Origin: Ideonella livida
Lineage (GTDB): Bacteria > Pseudomonadota > Gammaproteobacteria > Burkholderiales > Burkholderiaceae_C
DNA length: 64,000 nt
Assembly (NCBI RefSeq): GCF_010499455.1
Contig: NZ_JAAGOH010000001.1
Span: forward strand, 62,001 to 126,000
Direction of reading: 5' to 3'
Shown here piece after piece: positions 44,691-53,940 of this stretch. The position numbers were made by a program, and so were the translations under genes. Each line of letters begins with the position of its first letter. The stretch's first letter is position 1. Under the pieces are notes generated by a model. The model was not told the origin of the DNA and ran no database searches. It was given only the letters and a program-made list of their open reading frames with translations.

Positions 44691-45464
44691 TCAGGAGGCC
44701 CCGTCTTCAGGCGCACTGGTGTGCTTGATGAACAAACCGGCGGCCACGAGCCCGAGTTCATACAGGAGGCACATCGGAATGGCGAGCGCCAGTTGGGACA
44801 CCACATCCGGCGGGGTGATGACCGCCGCGATGATGAAGGCCACGACGATGAAGTACCCTCGGAATTCCCTCAGCTTCTGGAGTGGCACCACCCCCATGCG
44901 GGCCAGCACCACCACCACCACCGGCACTTCGAAGGCGGCACCGAAGGCAATGAACATGGTCAGCACAAAGCTGAGATAGGCCTCGATATCCGGCGCCGCG
45001 GTGATGGACTTGGGGGCGATGCTCTGGATGAAGTGGAAGACCTGCCCGAACACGAAGAAATAACAGAAGGACACCCCGGCGTAAAACAGCACCGTGCTGG
45101 AGACGACCAAGGGCAGCACCAACCGCTTCTCGTGGCTGTAGAGTCCTGGCGCCACAAAGGCCCAGACTTGGTGAAGGACCACGGGCAAGGCCACCAAAAA
45201 GGCGGCCATGAGGGTGATCTTGAGGGGCACCATGAAAGGCGAGATGACGCTGGTGGCGATCATCGTGGCCCCTTGAGGCAGCGCCTTGACCAAAGGGCCA
45301 GCCAGCAGGTCGAACATCCCGCCCGGGCCAGGCCAGAGCGCCAGGCCGATGAAGACGACTGCCACTGCCACCAGGGCCTTCACCAGGCGGTCGCGCAGTT
45401 CGATGAGATGGGAGACGAAGGGGGCCTCGGTGCCGTCCAGCTCGTCCCGGGGTTCAGTGCTCAA
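44691..45464 (-). CDS. tatC: Twin-arginine translocase subunit TatC
   Basis: 257-residue six-span receptor for twin-arginine signal peptides. Conserved start [36 protein letters not shown] and [18 protein letters not shown] (core FGAAFEVPV). Starts in a four-base overlap with tatB. Last gene of the his-tat run. Candidate clients in this window include the Rieske protein and UrtA. Confidence 0.96.
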   Translation of the reverse strand: MSTEPRDELDGTEAPFVSHLIELRDRLVKALVAVAVVFIGLALWPGPGGMFDLLAGPLVKALPQGATMIATSVISPFMVPLKITLMAAFLVALPVVLHQVWAFVAPGLYSHEKRLVLPLVVSSTVLFYAGVSFCYFFVFGQVFHFIQSIAPKSITAAPDIEAYLSFVLTMFIAFGAAFEVPVVVVVLARMGVVPLQKLREFRGYFIVVAFIIAAVITPPDVVSQLALAIPMCLLYELGLVAAGLFIKHTSAPEDGAS

Positions 45465-45943
45465 TTCTTAGCTCCCCGGCCTGGCGGCCGGAATCGGGCC
45501 ACTCGGGCCGCACCAGACTGCACGTGCTGACGCTGCCCGGACTGCTGCTTGTACCAGCGCGGCACCGCCGTGCGCTTGACCCGCCAGTTCTTCTTGACTG
45601 GACGGAACTGGGGCGGCGGCTCCGCCCAGGCCGATGACGGCCCGTCTGGCGCCGGGCTGGGCTCCTGCCAAGCGTTCTCCAGGCTGCCGGAGACCTGGCT
45701 CATCTCCTGGTGGACCGTGTGCTCCACGTCACGCGCGGCACTCTCGAACTGCGACTTCATCTTCTGGAGCTCCTCCAGTTCGATGGAGCGGTTCACCTCC
45801 GCCTTGACGTCAGACACGTAGCGCTGGGCTTTGCCCAACAGATGCCCCACAGTACGTGCGACACGGGGCAGCTTCTCAGGGCCGATGACGATGAGCGCCA
45901 CGGCGCCGATCAGGGCCAGCTTGTCGAATCCGAAATCGATCAT
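45461..45943 (-). CDS. tatB: Twin-arginine translocase subunit TatB
   Basis: 160-residue single-span protein: [31 protein letters not shown] (core [14 protein letters not shown]) followed by an amphipathic helix and a charged variable tail. MIDFGFDKL is the TatB mark, against MGSFSIWHW of TatA. ATG 45943. Confidence 0.95.
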   Translation of the reverse strand: MIDFGFDKLALIGAVALIVIGPEKLPRVARTVGHLLGKAQRYVSDVKAEVNRSIELEELQKMKSQFESAARDVEHTVHQEMSQVSGSLENAWQEPSPAPDGPSSAWAEPPPQFRPVKKNWRVKRTAVPRWYKQQSGQRQHVQSGAARVARFRPPGRGAKN

Positions 45944-46004
45944 GGTGCGGGCCGGGACAGGCCCGCCCATTCAAGGCCGCCCCCCAAACGGGTGCGGCAG
46001 GTCA

Positions 46005-46235
46005 TCAGGACTTGGACTTGGCGTCCACGTCCACGGTGTTGGCGTCCTGCGCCTTGGCCGCGGTGACCTGCGCCGGAGGGGCATCACCACCTTCGGCGCC
46101 GCCCTTCATTCCGTCCTTGAAGCCCTTCACGGCCGAGCCCAGGTCCGACCCCACGTTCTTCAGCTTCTTGGTGCCGAAGATGAGCACCACGACGACCAAC
46201 ACGATCAGCCAATGCCAGATGCTGAACGAACCCAT
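46005..46235 (-). CDS. tatA: Twin-arginine translocase subunit TatA
   Basis: 76-residue pore component: [20 protein letters not shown] as membrane helix, hinge FGTKKL, amphipathic helix [16 protein letters not shown] and an acidic/Ala-rich tail. First of tatABC, 61 bases before tatB. Confidence 0.96.
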   Translation of the reverse strand: MGSFSIWHWLIVLVVVVLIFGTKKLKNVGSDLGSAVKGFKDGMKGGAEGGDAPPAQVTAAKAQDANTVDVDAKSKS

Positions 46236-46318
46236 TGAAGTACTCCAGTTATCAGTTCCAACGATTCTAAGGGTCGGGCAACAAGCCCCTGCCGCATGCA
46301 CGTGCGGCAAGGCCGATG

Positions 46319-46666
46319 TCAGCCCTTGCGCCAGGGACGGGGACCGCCCATGACATGCATGTGGAGGTGGTTAACCTCCTGCCCACCGTCCACTCCGGTG
46401 TTGATCACCTGACGGAACCCGCCGGTGACCCCCAGGTCGTGCATGAGCTTGGGGGCCAGCATCATCATGCGACCCAGCATAGCCTGATGGTCCACGCCCA
46501 CCTGCGCCATTGAAACGATGTGCTTCTTGGGCACGATCAAAATGTGGACAGGCGCCCAGGGGGCAATGTCATGAAAGGCGACCAAGTCGTCGCACTCATG
46601 GACCTTGCGGGCGGGCACCTGGCCCGCGACGATCTTGCAGAAGATGCAATCCGGATCGGCATGCAT
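46319..46666 (-). CDS. hinT: HIT family purine nucleoside phosphoramidase HinT
   Basis: 115-residue hydrolase of AMP-lysine and similar phosphoramidates. Histidine triad His100-L-His102-M-His104; start [13 protein letters not shown] is typical of the Hint branch. Part of the hisI-hisE-hinT-tatABC run; 83 bases before tatA. Confidence 0.95.
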   Translation of the reverse strand: MHADPDCIFCKIVAGQVPARKVHECDDLVAFHDIAPWAPVHILIVPKKHIVSMAQVGVDHQAMLGRMMMLAPKLMHDLGVTGGFRQVINTGVDGGQEVNHLHMHVMGGPRPWRKG

Positions 46667-46711
46667 GGAATTCTCCTCAGGTCTTGCGAAGGGTGGATGA
46701 CGCCCGGCGCC

Positions 46712-47059
46712 TCAGGCTGCCGTGCCGCCAGGCGGATTCGACTGCCGGGCCGCAAATTCCTGGAGGCCCGAGAGGCCCTCGCGGCGGGCCAGTTCAGACA
46801 GCACCTGCTCGGGCCGCAAGCCGAAGTGGGCCAAGGCCACCATGGAGTGGAACCAAAGGTCTGCCACTTCATAGAGGATCTTCTCGGCATCCCCGTCCTT
46901 GGCGGCCATGACCGTCTCGGTGGCCTCTTCACCGACCTTCTTGAGGATGGCGTCGGTGCCCTTGTGGAAAAGTCTGGCGACGTAGCTGCGCTCGGGATCC
47001 GCTCCGCGGCGGGACTCGATCACGTCGGCCAGTCGGGACAGGATGGCGTCTTGGGACAT
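46712..47059 (-). CDS. hisE: Phosphoribosyl-ATP diphosphatase
   Basis: 115-residue MazG-like enzyme of histidine synthesis, hydrolysing PR-ATP to PR-AMP. Signature [18 protein letters not shown] and [15 protein letters not shown] with the metal-binding acidic residues. Standalone, not fused to HisI. ATG 47059, 25 bases after hisI. Confidence 0.96.
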   Translation of the reverse strand: MSQDAILSRLADVIESRRGADPERSYVARLFHKGTDAILKKVGEEATETVMAAKDGDAEKILYEVADLWFHSMVALAHFGLRPEQVLSELARREGLSGLQEFAARQSNPPGGTAA

Positions 47060-47084
47060 GGCAGGCTCAGATGGGACCAAAAGG

Positions 47085-47480
47085 TCAGCGGTAGATGGTG
47101 TCCGGGGCCTTGAGCACCGGATCGGCGGCCGTCCACTGCCCACCATCGTCCAGACGAAGATAGAAGCAGCTGTGGCGGCCTGTGTGACAGGCGATGCCGG
47201 GCTCGTGCCCGAGCTGGGTCACCTTGAGCAGCACCACATCCTGATCGCAATCCACACGGATCTCATGGACCTGCTGGAAGTGGCCGGACTCCTCACCCTT
47301 GTGCCACAGCTTCTGACGAGAACGGCTGAAGTACACAGCCTGCTTGAGTGCAAGCGTGCGGGCCAGCGCCTCGCGGTTCATCCAGGCCACCATGAGCACA
47401 TCGCCCGTCGCGGCTTCCTGCGCGATCGCGGGCACCAGCCCATCGCGGTCCCAGCGGACTTGGTCCAACCATTCGTTCAT
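47085..47480 (-). CDS. hisI: Phosphoribosyl-AMP cyclohydrolase
   Basis: 131-residue zinc enzyme of histidine synthesis, opening the adenine ring of PR-AMP. Zinc ligands Cys78 (RVDCDQD), Cys98 and Cys105 ([13 protein letters not shown]); [11 protein letters not shown] and [16 protein letters not shown] are family motifs. The rest of the his operon must lie elsewhere, since only 120 bases precede it before the PdeM-like gene. Confidence 0.96.
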   Translation of the reverse strand: MNEWLDQVRWDRDGLVPAIAQEAATGDVLMVAWMNREALARTLALKQAVYFSRSRQKLWHKGEESGHFQQVHEIRVDCDQDVVLLKVTQLGHEPGIACHTGRHSCFYLRLDDGGQWTAADPVLKAPDTIYR

Positions 47481-47600
47481 GGCGTCCAGTGTACCCAAGG
47501 GCCCAGGCCGGCTGAGCCCTCCGGCGGCTCGGCAGCCGATCCGCGCCAGCCAGTCACTTCAGTTACCCACCGGGGCCGGGGGCTGCAAGCAGTCGTCAGC

Positions 47601-48326
47601 CTACACCGGCATCACCTGGCCTGCGGCCAGGACGAAACGCAAACGGCCGGGCTCCGCCTGCGCGGGGTGCCCCCCGGTGAAGGCACCGAACGAGGGCAGG
47701 ACCAGGCGCTCCGGGTCCACGACAAAGCAAGGCAGGCGCAGGCGGTCATGCGCCCTGCCGCGCAGGCAGGCCACGGGATGCCAGTGCCCGCAAACGACCG
47801 GCCGGCCTGCCGCACCGGGCACGGGCGCGTCGTCATGGCTGAGCTGCACGCCAGACCATACCAGGGTGTCGGCCACTGCCGTCATGCCCAGTTGTGGCGG
47901 CATCGGTCCGGCCCGTTGGTCATGGTTGCCAGTGACCAGCAGCACCTCCCGGTCCGCATGGCGGGCCCGCCAGGCCTGCCACGCAGACAACACCTCGGGC
48001 GTCAAGGCATCGGCAGAATGGAAGAGATCGCCCAGTACCACGAGCTGCCGCGCTGGCCAACAGGCCAGCAAGCGGTCCAGGCGCTCAAAGTTTTCGCGCG
48101 TGGTGGACTCCGGGACCGGGACGCCCAATCGCCGGAAGGTGCGGGCCTTACCCAGGTGGACATCCGCCACCAGGACGGCACTCCGTGCCGGCCAGACCAA
48201 CGCCCCTTGGGGATCTAACCACCAGCGGTGGCCTTGCCAGCTGAGCGGCTGCGCGCCCGCCACCGGGGTCGCTTGGGACCCGTCCGGCCAGACAAACGCA
48301 CCAGCCGGGCAGCCTTGCTGCGGCAC
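47601..48326 (-). CDS. Calcineurin-like phosphoesterase, PdeM-type
   Basis: 241-residue metallophosphoesterase. Metal motifs: Asp55-V-His57 (ADVHLGK), Gly99-Asp100 (LGDLFHS), Asn134-His135-Asp136 (GNHD) and GHWHP near 181. Similar to the phosphoesterase of the ligase-associated DNA repair set (ligase, exonuclease, Lhr-like helicase, PdeM), but none of those partners is nearby. It is 12 bases after slmA in the same direction. Function assigned by family only. Confidence 0.85.
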   Translation of the reverse strand: MPQQGCPAGAFVWPDGSQATPVAGAQPLSWQGHRWWLDPQGALVWPARSAVLVADVHLGKARTFRRLGVPVPESTTRENFERLDRLLACWPARQLVVLGDLFHSADALTPEVLSAWQAWRARHADREVLLVTGNHDQRAGPMPPQLGMTAVADTLVWSGVQLSHDDAPVPGAAGRPVVCGHWHPVACLRGRAHDRLRLPCFVVDPERLVLPSFGAFTGGHPAQAEPGRLRFVLAAGQVMPV

Positions 48327-48338
48327 GACGCGCCGGCC

Positions 48339-48995
48339 TCAGATCAGTTGCAACAGCGCGTCGAGCTGTTCTGTGGGAGCCCGCTTGAATCCGGAGCGGG
48401 CATAGCGATGCAGACAACCCACGATCATGCAGGTGAGTGCTGCCGGAAGGCCTGCCGCCAGAGGCGTCTCGGCCGTCACCTGCCCGGACTCGGCCTGCTG
48501 GGCTTGGGCATGTCGCAGGCACTGCCTCAGCTGGGCCTCCACCCGTTCGAAGAACTGGGTCATGCGGGTGGTCAGGCGTTCGTTCTCGAACACCAACGCA
48601 TCCCCCACCATGACCCGCACCATGCCCGGATTCTTCTCACCAAACTGCAGCAGCATGTGAACGATACGCCGCGCCTGCTGGCGCCCGTCCTCTTCACGCT
48701 CCTGGATCTGGTTGATGAGGGTGAAGACGCTGGATTCGATGAACTCGATCAGCCCCTCGAACATCTGCGCCTTGCTGGCAAAGTGGCGGTAGAGGGCCGC
48801 CTCACTCACATCCAAGCGGGCGGCTAACGCCGCGGTGGTGATGCGGTCAGCGCCAGGCTGCTGAAGCATTTCAGCCAGAGCTTGCAGGATCTGCACCCGA
48901 CGCTCACCCGGCTTGGGTCGCTTGCGGGTCGCGGTGGCGGCGCCCCCGGCGGCTTCTGGCGTTGCGGCTGCGGGTTCGGCGATCGGAGCGGACAT
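48339..48995 (-). CDS. slmA: Nucleoid occlusion factor SlmA (TetR family)
   Basis: 218-residue TetR-type DNA-binding protein that blocks FtsZ assembly over the chromosome. HTH region about 34-80 (TTAALAARLDVSEAALYRHFASK, core LAARLDVSEAALYRHF), then FEGLIEFIESSVFTLINQI, the SlmA-specific dimer helix. ATG 48995 shares one base with the upstream stop (TGATG). The first 28 residues are Ala-rich. Confidence 0.93.
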   Translation of the reverse strand: MSAPIAEPAAATPEAAGGAATATRKRPKPGERRVQILQALAEMLQQPGADRITTAALAARLDVSEAALYRHFASKAQMFEGLIEFIESSVFTLINQIQEREEDGRQQARRIVHMLLQFGEKNPGMVRVMVGDALVFENERLTTRMTQFFERVEAQLRQCLRHAQAQQAESGQVTAETPLAAGLPAALTCMIVGCLHRYARSGFKRAPTEQLDALLQLI

Positions 48996-49717
48996 CAGGG
49001 CAGGGACAGCAGCGGTTGAAGCGCCCGGATTCTGGCATACACGTATGCCGGCCGGCGGCTCATTCGGGCCCCCTTCTCCGGGCCGTGGCCGCCCTGGCGC
49101 GCCCAGCGCTGCATCCAGGCGGTCCGCATACCCACCGCGTGCGCGGCCTTCTGGTGGACCAGCGTGTCCTCCACCAGCACGCAATCGCGGGGATGGACCT
49201 TCAGGCGGGCAGCCAGCGCCTTGAACATGCGCGCGTCCGGCTTGGGGCGCAGTTGGCCGAACATACGCATCTGCTCGATGGAGATGACGCCATCGAACAA
49301 GTGCCTCATGCCCAGTGCCTGCAGCACGCGCAAGGTGTAGTCCATGGGCGCATTGGTCAGGATATAGCGTCGCCCCGGCAGCCGATGGAGCACGGCCAGG
49401 TCCTGGGGATGGGCCTGCAACTCGGCCTCCAGACCGGGCAATCGGTGGGTGTGGTGCAGGAAATGCTGCATCCGCACCCCATGGTGACGGATCAGCCCCA
49501 GCAAGGTGGCACCGTATCGACGCCAGTACTCATGGCGCAGAGCGTCGGCCTGCGCCGGTGACAGCCGCAACTGCTCGCCGATGTAGGCGTTCATGGCCTT
49601 GTCCAAACGCCGGAAGGACGACGCCGACGCGTTGTGCAGGGTGTTGTCCAGGTCGAAGAGCCACACCCGCGACGCATGCCGGCGCCGGGGTCCGGCGTCT
49701 GCCGACGGCTTGACCAC
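48995..49717 (-). CDS. Pyrimidine 5'-nucleotidase (HAD family)
   Basis: 240-residue HAD phosphatase. Motif I WLFDLDNTLH (Asp22, Asp24), motif II LTNAP, motif III Lys in RPKPD, motif IV VEDTLVHQKAA. This SDT1-like subfamily dephosphorylates pyrimidine nucleotides. One-base overlap with slmA; 12 bases after argB, so argB, nucleotidase, slmA and the PdeM-like gene form one run. Confidence 0.9.
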   Translation of the reverse strand: MVKPSADAGPRRRHASRVWLFDLDNTLHNASASSFRRLDKAMNAYIGEQLRLSPAQADALRHEYWRRYGATLLGLIRHHGVRMQHFLHHTHRLPGLEAELQAHPQDLAVLHRLPGRRYILTNAPMDYTLRVLQALGMRHLFDGVISIEQMRMFGQLRPKPDARMFKALAARLKVHPRDCVLVEDTLVHQKAAHAVGMRTAWMQRWARQGGHGPEKGARMSRRPAYVYARIRALQPLLSLP

Positions 49718-49729
49718 CTTGGCGAGCCG

Positions 49730-50638
49730 TCAGTGCGAGCGGATCATGGTGCCGAAGGCCTGATCGGTCAGGACCTCCAGCAACAAGGCGTGCGGAACAC
49801 GGCCATCGATGATGTGCACCGCATTGACGCCGCTCTTGGCCGCGTCCAGCGCACCCGCAATCTTGGGCAGCATGCCGCCACTGATGGTGCCGTCAGCAAA
49901 CAGTTCGTCGATGCGGCGTGCGGTGAGGTCGGTCAGCAGTTGCCCCGACTTGTCCAGCACGCCGCTGATATTGGTGAGCATGAGGAGCTTCTCGGCCTTG
50001 AGCACCGTGGCGAGCTTGGCCGCCACCACATCGGCGTTGATGTTGTAGCTCTCGTTATCGACGCCAAAGCCGATCGGGCTGATCACGGGGATGAAGGCAT
50101 CCTCCTGCAGCGCGCGGACGACGCTGGGGTCGATGGACTCGATCTCGCCGACCTGGCCGATGTCGTGCTCCTTGCTCGGATCGTCCTTGTCGAGCATGCG
50201 CAGCTTGCGGGCACGGATCATGGCGCCGTCGCGGCCGGTCAGGCCGACGGCCTTGCCACCGGCGGCGTTGATGCGGCCCACGATGTCCTGTTGGACTTCC
50301 CCACCCAGGACCCACTCCACGACCTCCATGGTCTCCTCATCGGTGACCCGCATGCCCTGGATGAAGGTGCCCTTCTTGCCCAGGCGGTTCAGCGCATCAT
50401 CGATCTGGGGGCCGCCACCATGGACCACCACAGGGTTCATGCCCACCAGCTTGAGCAGCACGATGTCCTCGGCGAAGTCCTGCTGCAGTTCCGGGTCGGT
50501 CATCGCGTTGCCGCCGTACTTCACCACGAGCGTCTTGCCGTGGTACTTGCGGATGTACGGCAAGGCCTGGGCCAGGATCTCCGCCTTTTCCCGGGGCAGG
50601 ATGTGATCAACGGAAACAGGTGCAGTGGAATGGCTCAT
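49730..50638 (-). CDS. argB: Acetylglutamate kinase
   Basis: 302-residue amino-acid kinase, second step of arginine synthesis. Motifs: [13 protein letters not shown] (phosphate loop), [26 protein letters not shown] and [15 protein letters not shown]. The insertion after GRDG and the length fit the feedback-inhibitable hexameric type, which is an inference. First gene of the run leading to slmA. Confidence 0.97.
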   Translation of the reverse strand: MSHSTAPVSVDHILPREKAEILAQALPYIRKYHGKTLVVKYGGNAMTDPELQQDFAEDIVLLKLVGMNPVVVHGGGPQIDDALNRLGKKGTFIQGMRVTDEETMEVVEWVLGGEVQQDIVGRINAAGGKAVGLTGRDGAMIRARKLRMLDKDDPSKEHDIGQVGEIESIDPSVVRALQEDAFIPVISPIGFGVDNESYNINADVVAAKLATVLKAEKLLMLTNISGVLDKSGQLLTDLTARRIDELFADGTISGGMLPKIAGALDAAKSGVNAVHIIDGRVPHALLLEVLTDQAFGTMIRSH

Positions 50639-50822
50639 GGTGGGTTAGTCTGAGAGGAACTTGGAGCGGCCCGACATTCTAGGGAAACCGTGATACCGAC
50701 CGACTTTGCCTGTGCAGAATCCGGCCAGCTCGGTAGCGCGCGCAACCATGTGTCCCATGTGCCACGCCAGCCCGGTCACATGCGCCGGCCGTCGCCAGCC
50801 CCTGCCACCCCCACCCTGCTTC

Positions 50823-51155
50823 ATGCCCACCTCTGCCGAACGCCGCCACCCGCCGACATCCGCCCTGCTGCTGGCCGCGGCCTGCCTGGGCATGGGCGCA
50901 TTCCCGGCTCACGCGGCAGAGCCGGCGTCCGACGAGGGTGATGGCGAGGTCCGCCGCCTGGATCCCGGCGCTGGACGGATCACGATTCGCCATGGCGGTC
51001 TCGTCCATCTGGACGTGCCGCCCATGGCACTGACGTTCCGGGTGAGCCCGCCCAGCCTGATGCAAGGCCTGAACGTGGGCGATCTGGTGGAATTCAGGGT
51101 GGAGAAGGTGGAGGGCACCTTCGTGATCACCCGGCTGCAAAAGTCGCGCCACTGA
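50823..51155 (+). CDS. CusF-like copper-binding periplasmic protein
   Basis: 110-residue protein with a signal peptide (SALLLAAACLGMGAFPAHA, cleavage near 31) and a small OB-like barrel. HGGLVHLDVPPMALTFRV gives the His and Met pattern of CusF, which chaperones Cu(I) for efflux pumps; the Trp that stacks on copper in CusF is not obvious. No cusABC nearby. Convergent with livF and divergent from argB. Confidence 0.75.
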   Translation: MPTSAERRHPPTSALLLAAACLGMGAFPAHAAEPASDEGDGEVRRLDPGAGRITIRHGGLVHLDVPPMALTFRVSPPSLMQGLNVGDLVEFRVEKVEGTFVITRLQKSRH

Positions 51156-51217
51156 CTGCCCCTGCCGGGGCGGCCACCCAAGCCGCGGCCCACCGTGTGG
51201 TGGCCGCACCTGTCGGC

Positions 51218-51934
51218 TCAGTGACCCAGGTAGGCGGCGCGGACCTGCGGGTCGTCAAGCAGCTGGGCGCCCGGACCTTCCATGGTGATCTCGCCAGAGT
51301 CCATGACGTAACCCCGATTGGCCAGCGCCAACGCACGGCTGGCGTTCTGCTCGACCAGCAGGATGGTGGTGCCTTGGCCATGGATGGTTTCGATCACCTC
51401 AAAGATCTTGTCCACCATGATGGGGGACAGGCCCATGGAGGGCTCATCGAGCAGCAACACCTTGGGCTTGGCCATCAGGGCGCGACCCATGGCCAGCATC
51501 TGCTGCTCACCGCCGGACATGGTGCCCGCGAGTTGCTCGGCACGCTCCTTGAGGCGCGGGAAGATGCCGAAGATCTTGTCGATGTCGGCCTGAACCTCGT
51601 CATCACGCCGGTTGTAGGCACCCATCATCAGGTTCTCGACGATGGTCATGCGGGTGAAGGTGCCCCGGCCTTCGGGCACCATGACCAGCCCCTTGCGGGC
51701 CAGGTCCCAGGCGCCCTGCCCGCGGATGGATTCACCCAGGTAACGCACGTCACCTGCTGCGATGGGCTGCAGGCCCGTGACAGCCTTAAGAGTGGTGGTC
51801 TTGCCGGCACCGTTGGCGCCGATCAGGCTGACCAGCTCGCCCTGGCGCACCTCCAGCGTGGCGCCCTTGACGGCCTGGATGCCCCCGTAGGCCACCTTCA
51901 GGCCCTGGATCTCCAGCAGGGGTTGATTGCTCAT
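51218..51934 (-). CDS. livF: Branched-chain amino acid-type ABC transporter ATP-binding protein LivF
   Basis: 238-residue ATPase. Walker A GANGAGKTT, signature MSGGEQQMLAMGRAL, Walker B LLLDEPSMGLSPIMV. MGLSPIMV is typical LivF (compare EGIQPSI of UrtE above). Start MSNQPLLEIQ at 51934 is preferred to ATG 51955. Last of livHMGF. Confidence 0.93.
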   Translation of the reverse strand: MSNQPLLEIQGLKVAYGGIQAVKGATLEVRQGELVSLIGANGAGKTTTLKAVTGLQPIAAGDVRYLGESIRGQGAWDLARKGLVMVPEGRGTFTRMTIVENLMMGAYNRRDDEVQADIDKIFGIFPRLKERAEQLAGTMSGGEQQMLAMGRALMAKPKVLLLDEPSMGLSPIMVDKIFEVIETIHGQGTTILLVEQNASRALALANRGYVMDSGEITMEGPGAQLLDDPQVRAAYLGH

Positions 51935-52033
51935 GCTCGTATGTCCTTCTTGCATCGGCAGACGCCGGCGCCGGCCTGCGGAGCCAGCACGGCGTATGCA
52001 TGGGCCGTCGACACAGAGGCCGACGGCAGGCGT

Positions 52034-52810
52034 TCAGTGCGGCTTGTGACCCGCGCCCAGATAGGCCTCGATCACCTTCTCGTTGCTCTGGACTTCGGCC
52101 GGCGTGCCTTCAGCGATCTGCTTGCCGTAGTCCAGCACGGTGACGCGGTCGCACAGGCCCATGACCAGCTTCACATCGTGCTCGATCAGGAGGATGGTGC
52201 GGCCGTCCTTGCGGATGCGGTCGATCAGTTCGCGCAGCACCACCTTCTCGGTGGCGTTCATGCCGGCCGCCGGCTCGTCCAGCGCGATCAGCCGCGGATC
52301 GGTGGCCAGCGCACGCGCGATCTCCAGGCGCCGCTGGTCGCCGTAGCTCAAGGTCCGCGCCTTGAAGTCGGCATAGGCGCCGATGCCCACATAGTCCAGC
52401 AGCTCCCGGGCCCGGACCCGGATGGCCTCTTCCTCGGCCTTGAAGCTGCCAGTGCGCAGGATGGCCCCCAGGATGCCGGACTGGGTGCGGACATGGCGAC
52501 CGACCATCACGTTCTCCAGCGCGGTCATCTCGGCAAACAGCCGGATGTTCTGGAAGGTGCGGGCGATGCCAGCCTTGGCGACCTCATGCACCGTGGTGGG
52601 CTGGTACGGCGCACCGCCCAGCTCGAAGGTGCCCCCATCCGGGGTGTAAAGCCCCGTGATGACGTTGAAGAAGGTGGTCTTGCCGGCCCCGTTGGGTCCG
52701 ATCAGGCCGTACACCTGGCCCTTGCCGATGGTGATGCCCACCTCGGAGAGGGCCTGCAGTCCGCCAAAGCGCTTGGAAACGCCCTGGACTTTCAACACGG
52801 TTTCGCTCAT
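52034..52810 (-). CDS. livG: Branched-chain amino acid-type ABC transporter ATP-binding protein LivG
   Basis: 258-residue ATPase: Walker A GPNGAGKTTFFNVI, signature LSYGDQRRLEIARALA, Walker B LIALDEPAAGMN. Paired with LivF on LivHM. 11 bases after livM. Confidence 0.94.
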   Translation of the reverse strand: MSETVLKVQGVSKRFGGLQALSEVGITIGKGQVYGLIGPNGAGKTTFFNVITGLYTPDGGTFELGGAPYQPTTVHEVAKAGIARTFQNIRLFAEMTALENVMVGRHVRTQSGILGAILRTGSFKAEEEAIRVRARELLDYVGIGAYADFKARTLSYGDQRRLEIARALATDPRLIALDEPAAGMNATEKVVLRELIDRIRKDGRTILLIEHDVKLVMGLCDRVTVLDYGKQIAEGTPAEVQSNEKVIEAYLGAGHKPH

Positions 52811-52821
52811 GGGAGGTGGCT

Positions 52822-53922
52822 TCAGGAGACCTTGACGGGTTGAGGAGCGGCCTTGCCATGCTCAGGCGCGGGCCACAGGCCACGTGGGCGCAACAGCATG
52901 ATGGAGATCATGGCCAGGGCAATGAGGAGCTGTCGCAGGATGGCTGCGTCCAGGCGGCCGTCGGTCAATTGCTGCAGCGGACCCGCCATGTAACGCAGCA
53001 CTTCCGGCAGGGCAGCCAGCATGATGGCGCCCAGGATGACGCCGGGCAGGTGTCCCAGACCGCCCAGCACCACCATGGCGACGATCATGACCGACTCCAT
53101 CAGGGTGAAGGACTCCGGCGAGACAAAGCCTTGGAAGGACGCGAACATGGCACCGGACACGCCGCCGAAGGTGGCCCCCATGCCAAAGGCGGCCAGCTTC
53201 AGGTTGCGGGTGTTCAGGCCCATCGCCTTGGCAGCGATCTCATCCTCGCGGATGGCCATCCAGGCGCGGCCGACCCGGGAATCGGCCAGGCGGTGGCACA
53301 GCACCACCGAGATGACCACCAGCAGCAGGAACAGGTAGTAGTACTGCGTCACGCTCGGCAGGGCGATGCCAAAGATGTGCAGGGGCTGGCCAAAGTCGAA
53401 GCCGAACAGCGTCATGGGCTCGATCTGGCTGATGCCACGCGGGCCGTTGGTCAGGTTGATCGGGTGCTCCAGGTTGTTCATGAACACCCGGATGATCTCG
53501 CCGAAGCCCAGCGTCACGATAGCCAGGTAGTCACCGCGCAGCTTGAGCGTCGGGGCGCCCAGCAACATACCCGCCAAGCCAGCCAAGCCGGCCGCCAAGG
53601 GGATGACCAGCCAGATCGGCACATGCAAGCCATCGGGAAAGGCGGCCGCGATCCACTCGAAGTTGGTGGTGAGGTGCGGCGACGCCAGCAAGGCGTACAT
53701 GTAGGCGCCCACCGCGTAGAAAGCGACGTAGCCCAGGTCCAGCAGGCCGGCATAGCCCACCACGATGTTCAGCCCCAGGGACAGCAGCACGTAAAGCAGG
53801 GCCAACGCCATGATGCGCACCCAACCCTGGCCGAACTGCGCGGCGAACAGCGGCAGCGCCAGCAGGGCAGCCGCCGCAAGAAGGAAGACGGCCAGCTTGG
53901 CCTGTTTGCTCAGGTTGTCCAT
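52822..53922 (-). CDS. livM: Branched-chain amino acid-type ABC transporter permease LivM
   Basis: 366-residue permease with about nine spans. VLLSLGLNIVVGYAGLLDLGYVAFYAVGAY (core GLNIVVGYAGLLDLGYVAFY) and the ATPase loop AWMAIREDEIAAKAMGLN are standard LivM. 18 bases after livH. Confidence 0.94.
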   Translation of the reverse strand: MDNLSKQAKLAVFLLAAAALLALPLFAAQFGQGWVRIMALALLYVLLSLGLNIVVGYAGLLDLGYVAFYAVGAYMYALLASPHLTTNFEWIAAAFPDGLHVPIWLVIPLAAGLAGLAGMLLGAPTLKLRGDYLAIVTLGFGEIIRVFMNNLEHPINLTNGPRGISQIEPMTLFGFDFGQPLHIFGIALPSVTQYYYLFLLLVVISVVLCHRLADSRVGRAWMAIREDEIAAKAMGLNTRNLKLAAFGMGATFGGVSGAMFASFQGFVSPESFTLMESVMIVAMVVLGGLGHLPGVILGAIMLAALPEVLRYMAGPLQQLTDGRLDAAILRQLLIALAMISIMLLRPRGLWPAPEHGKAAPQPVKVS

Positions 53923-53940
53923 GACAAGTGATTCCTCAGG

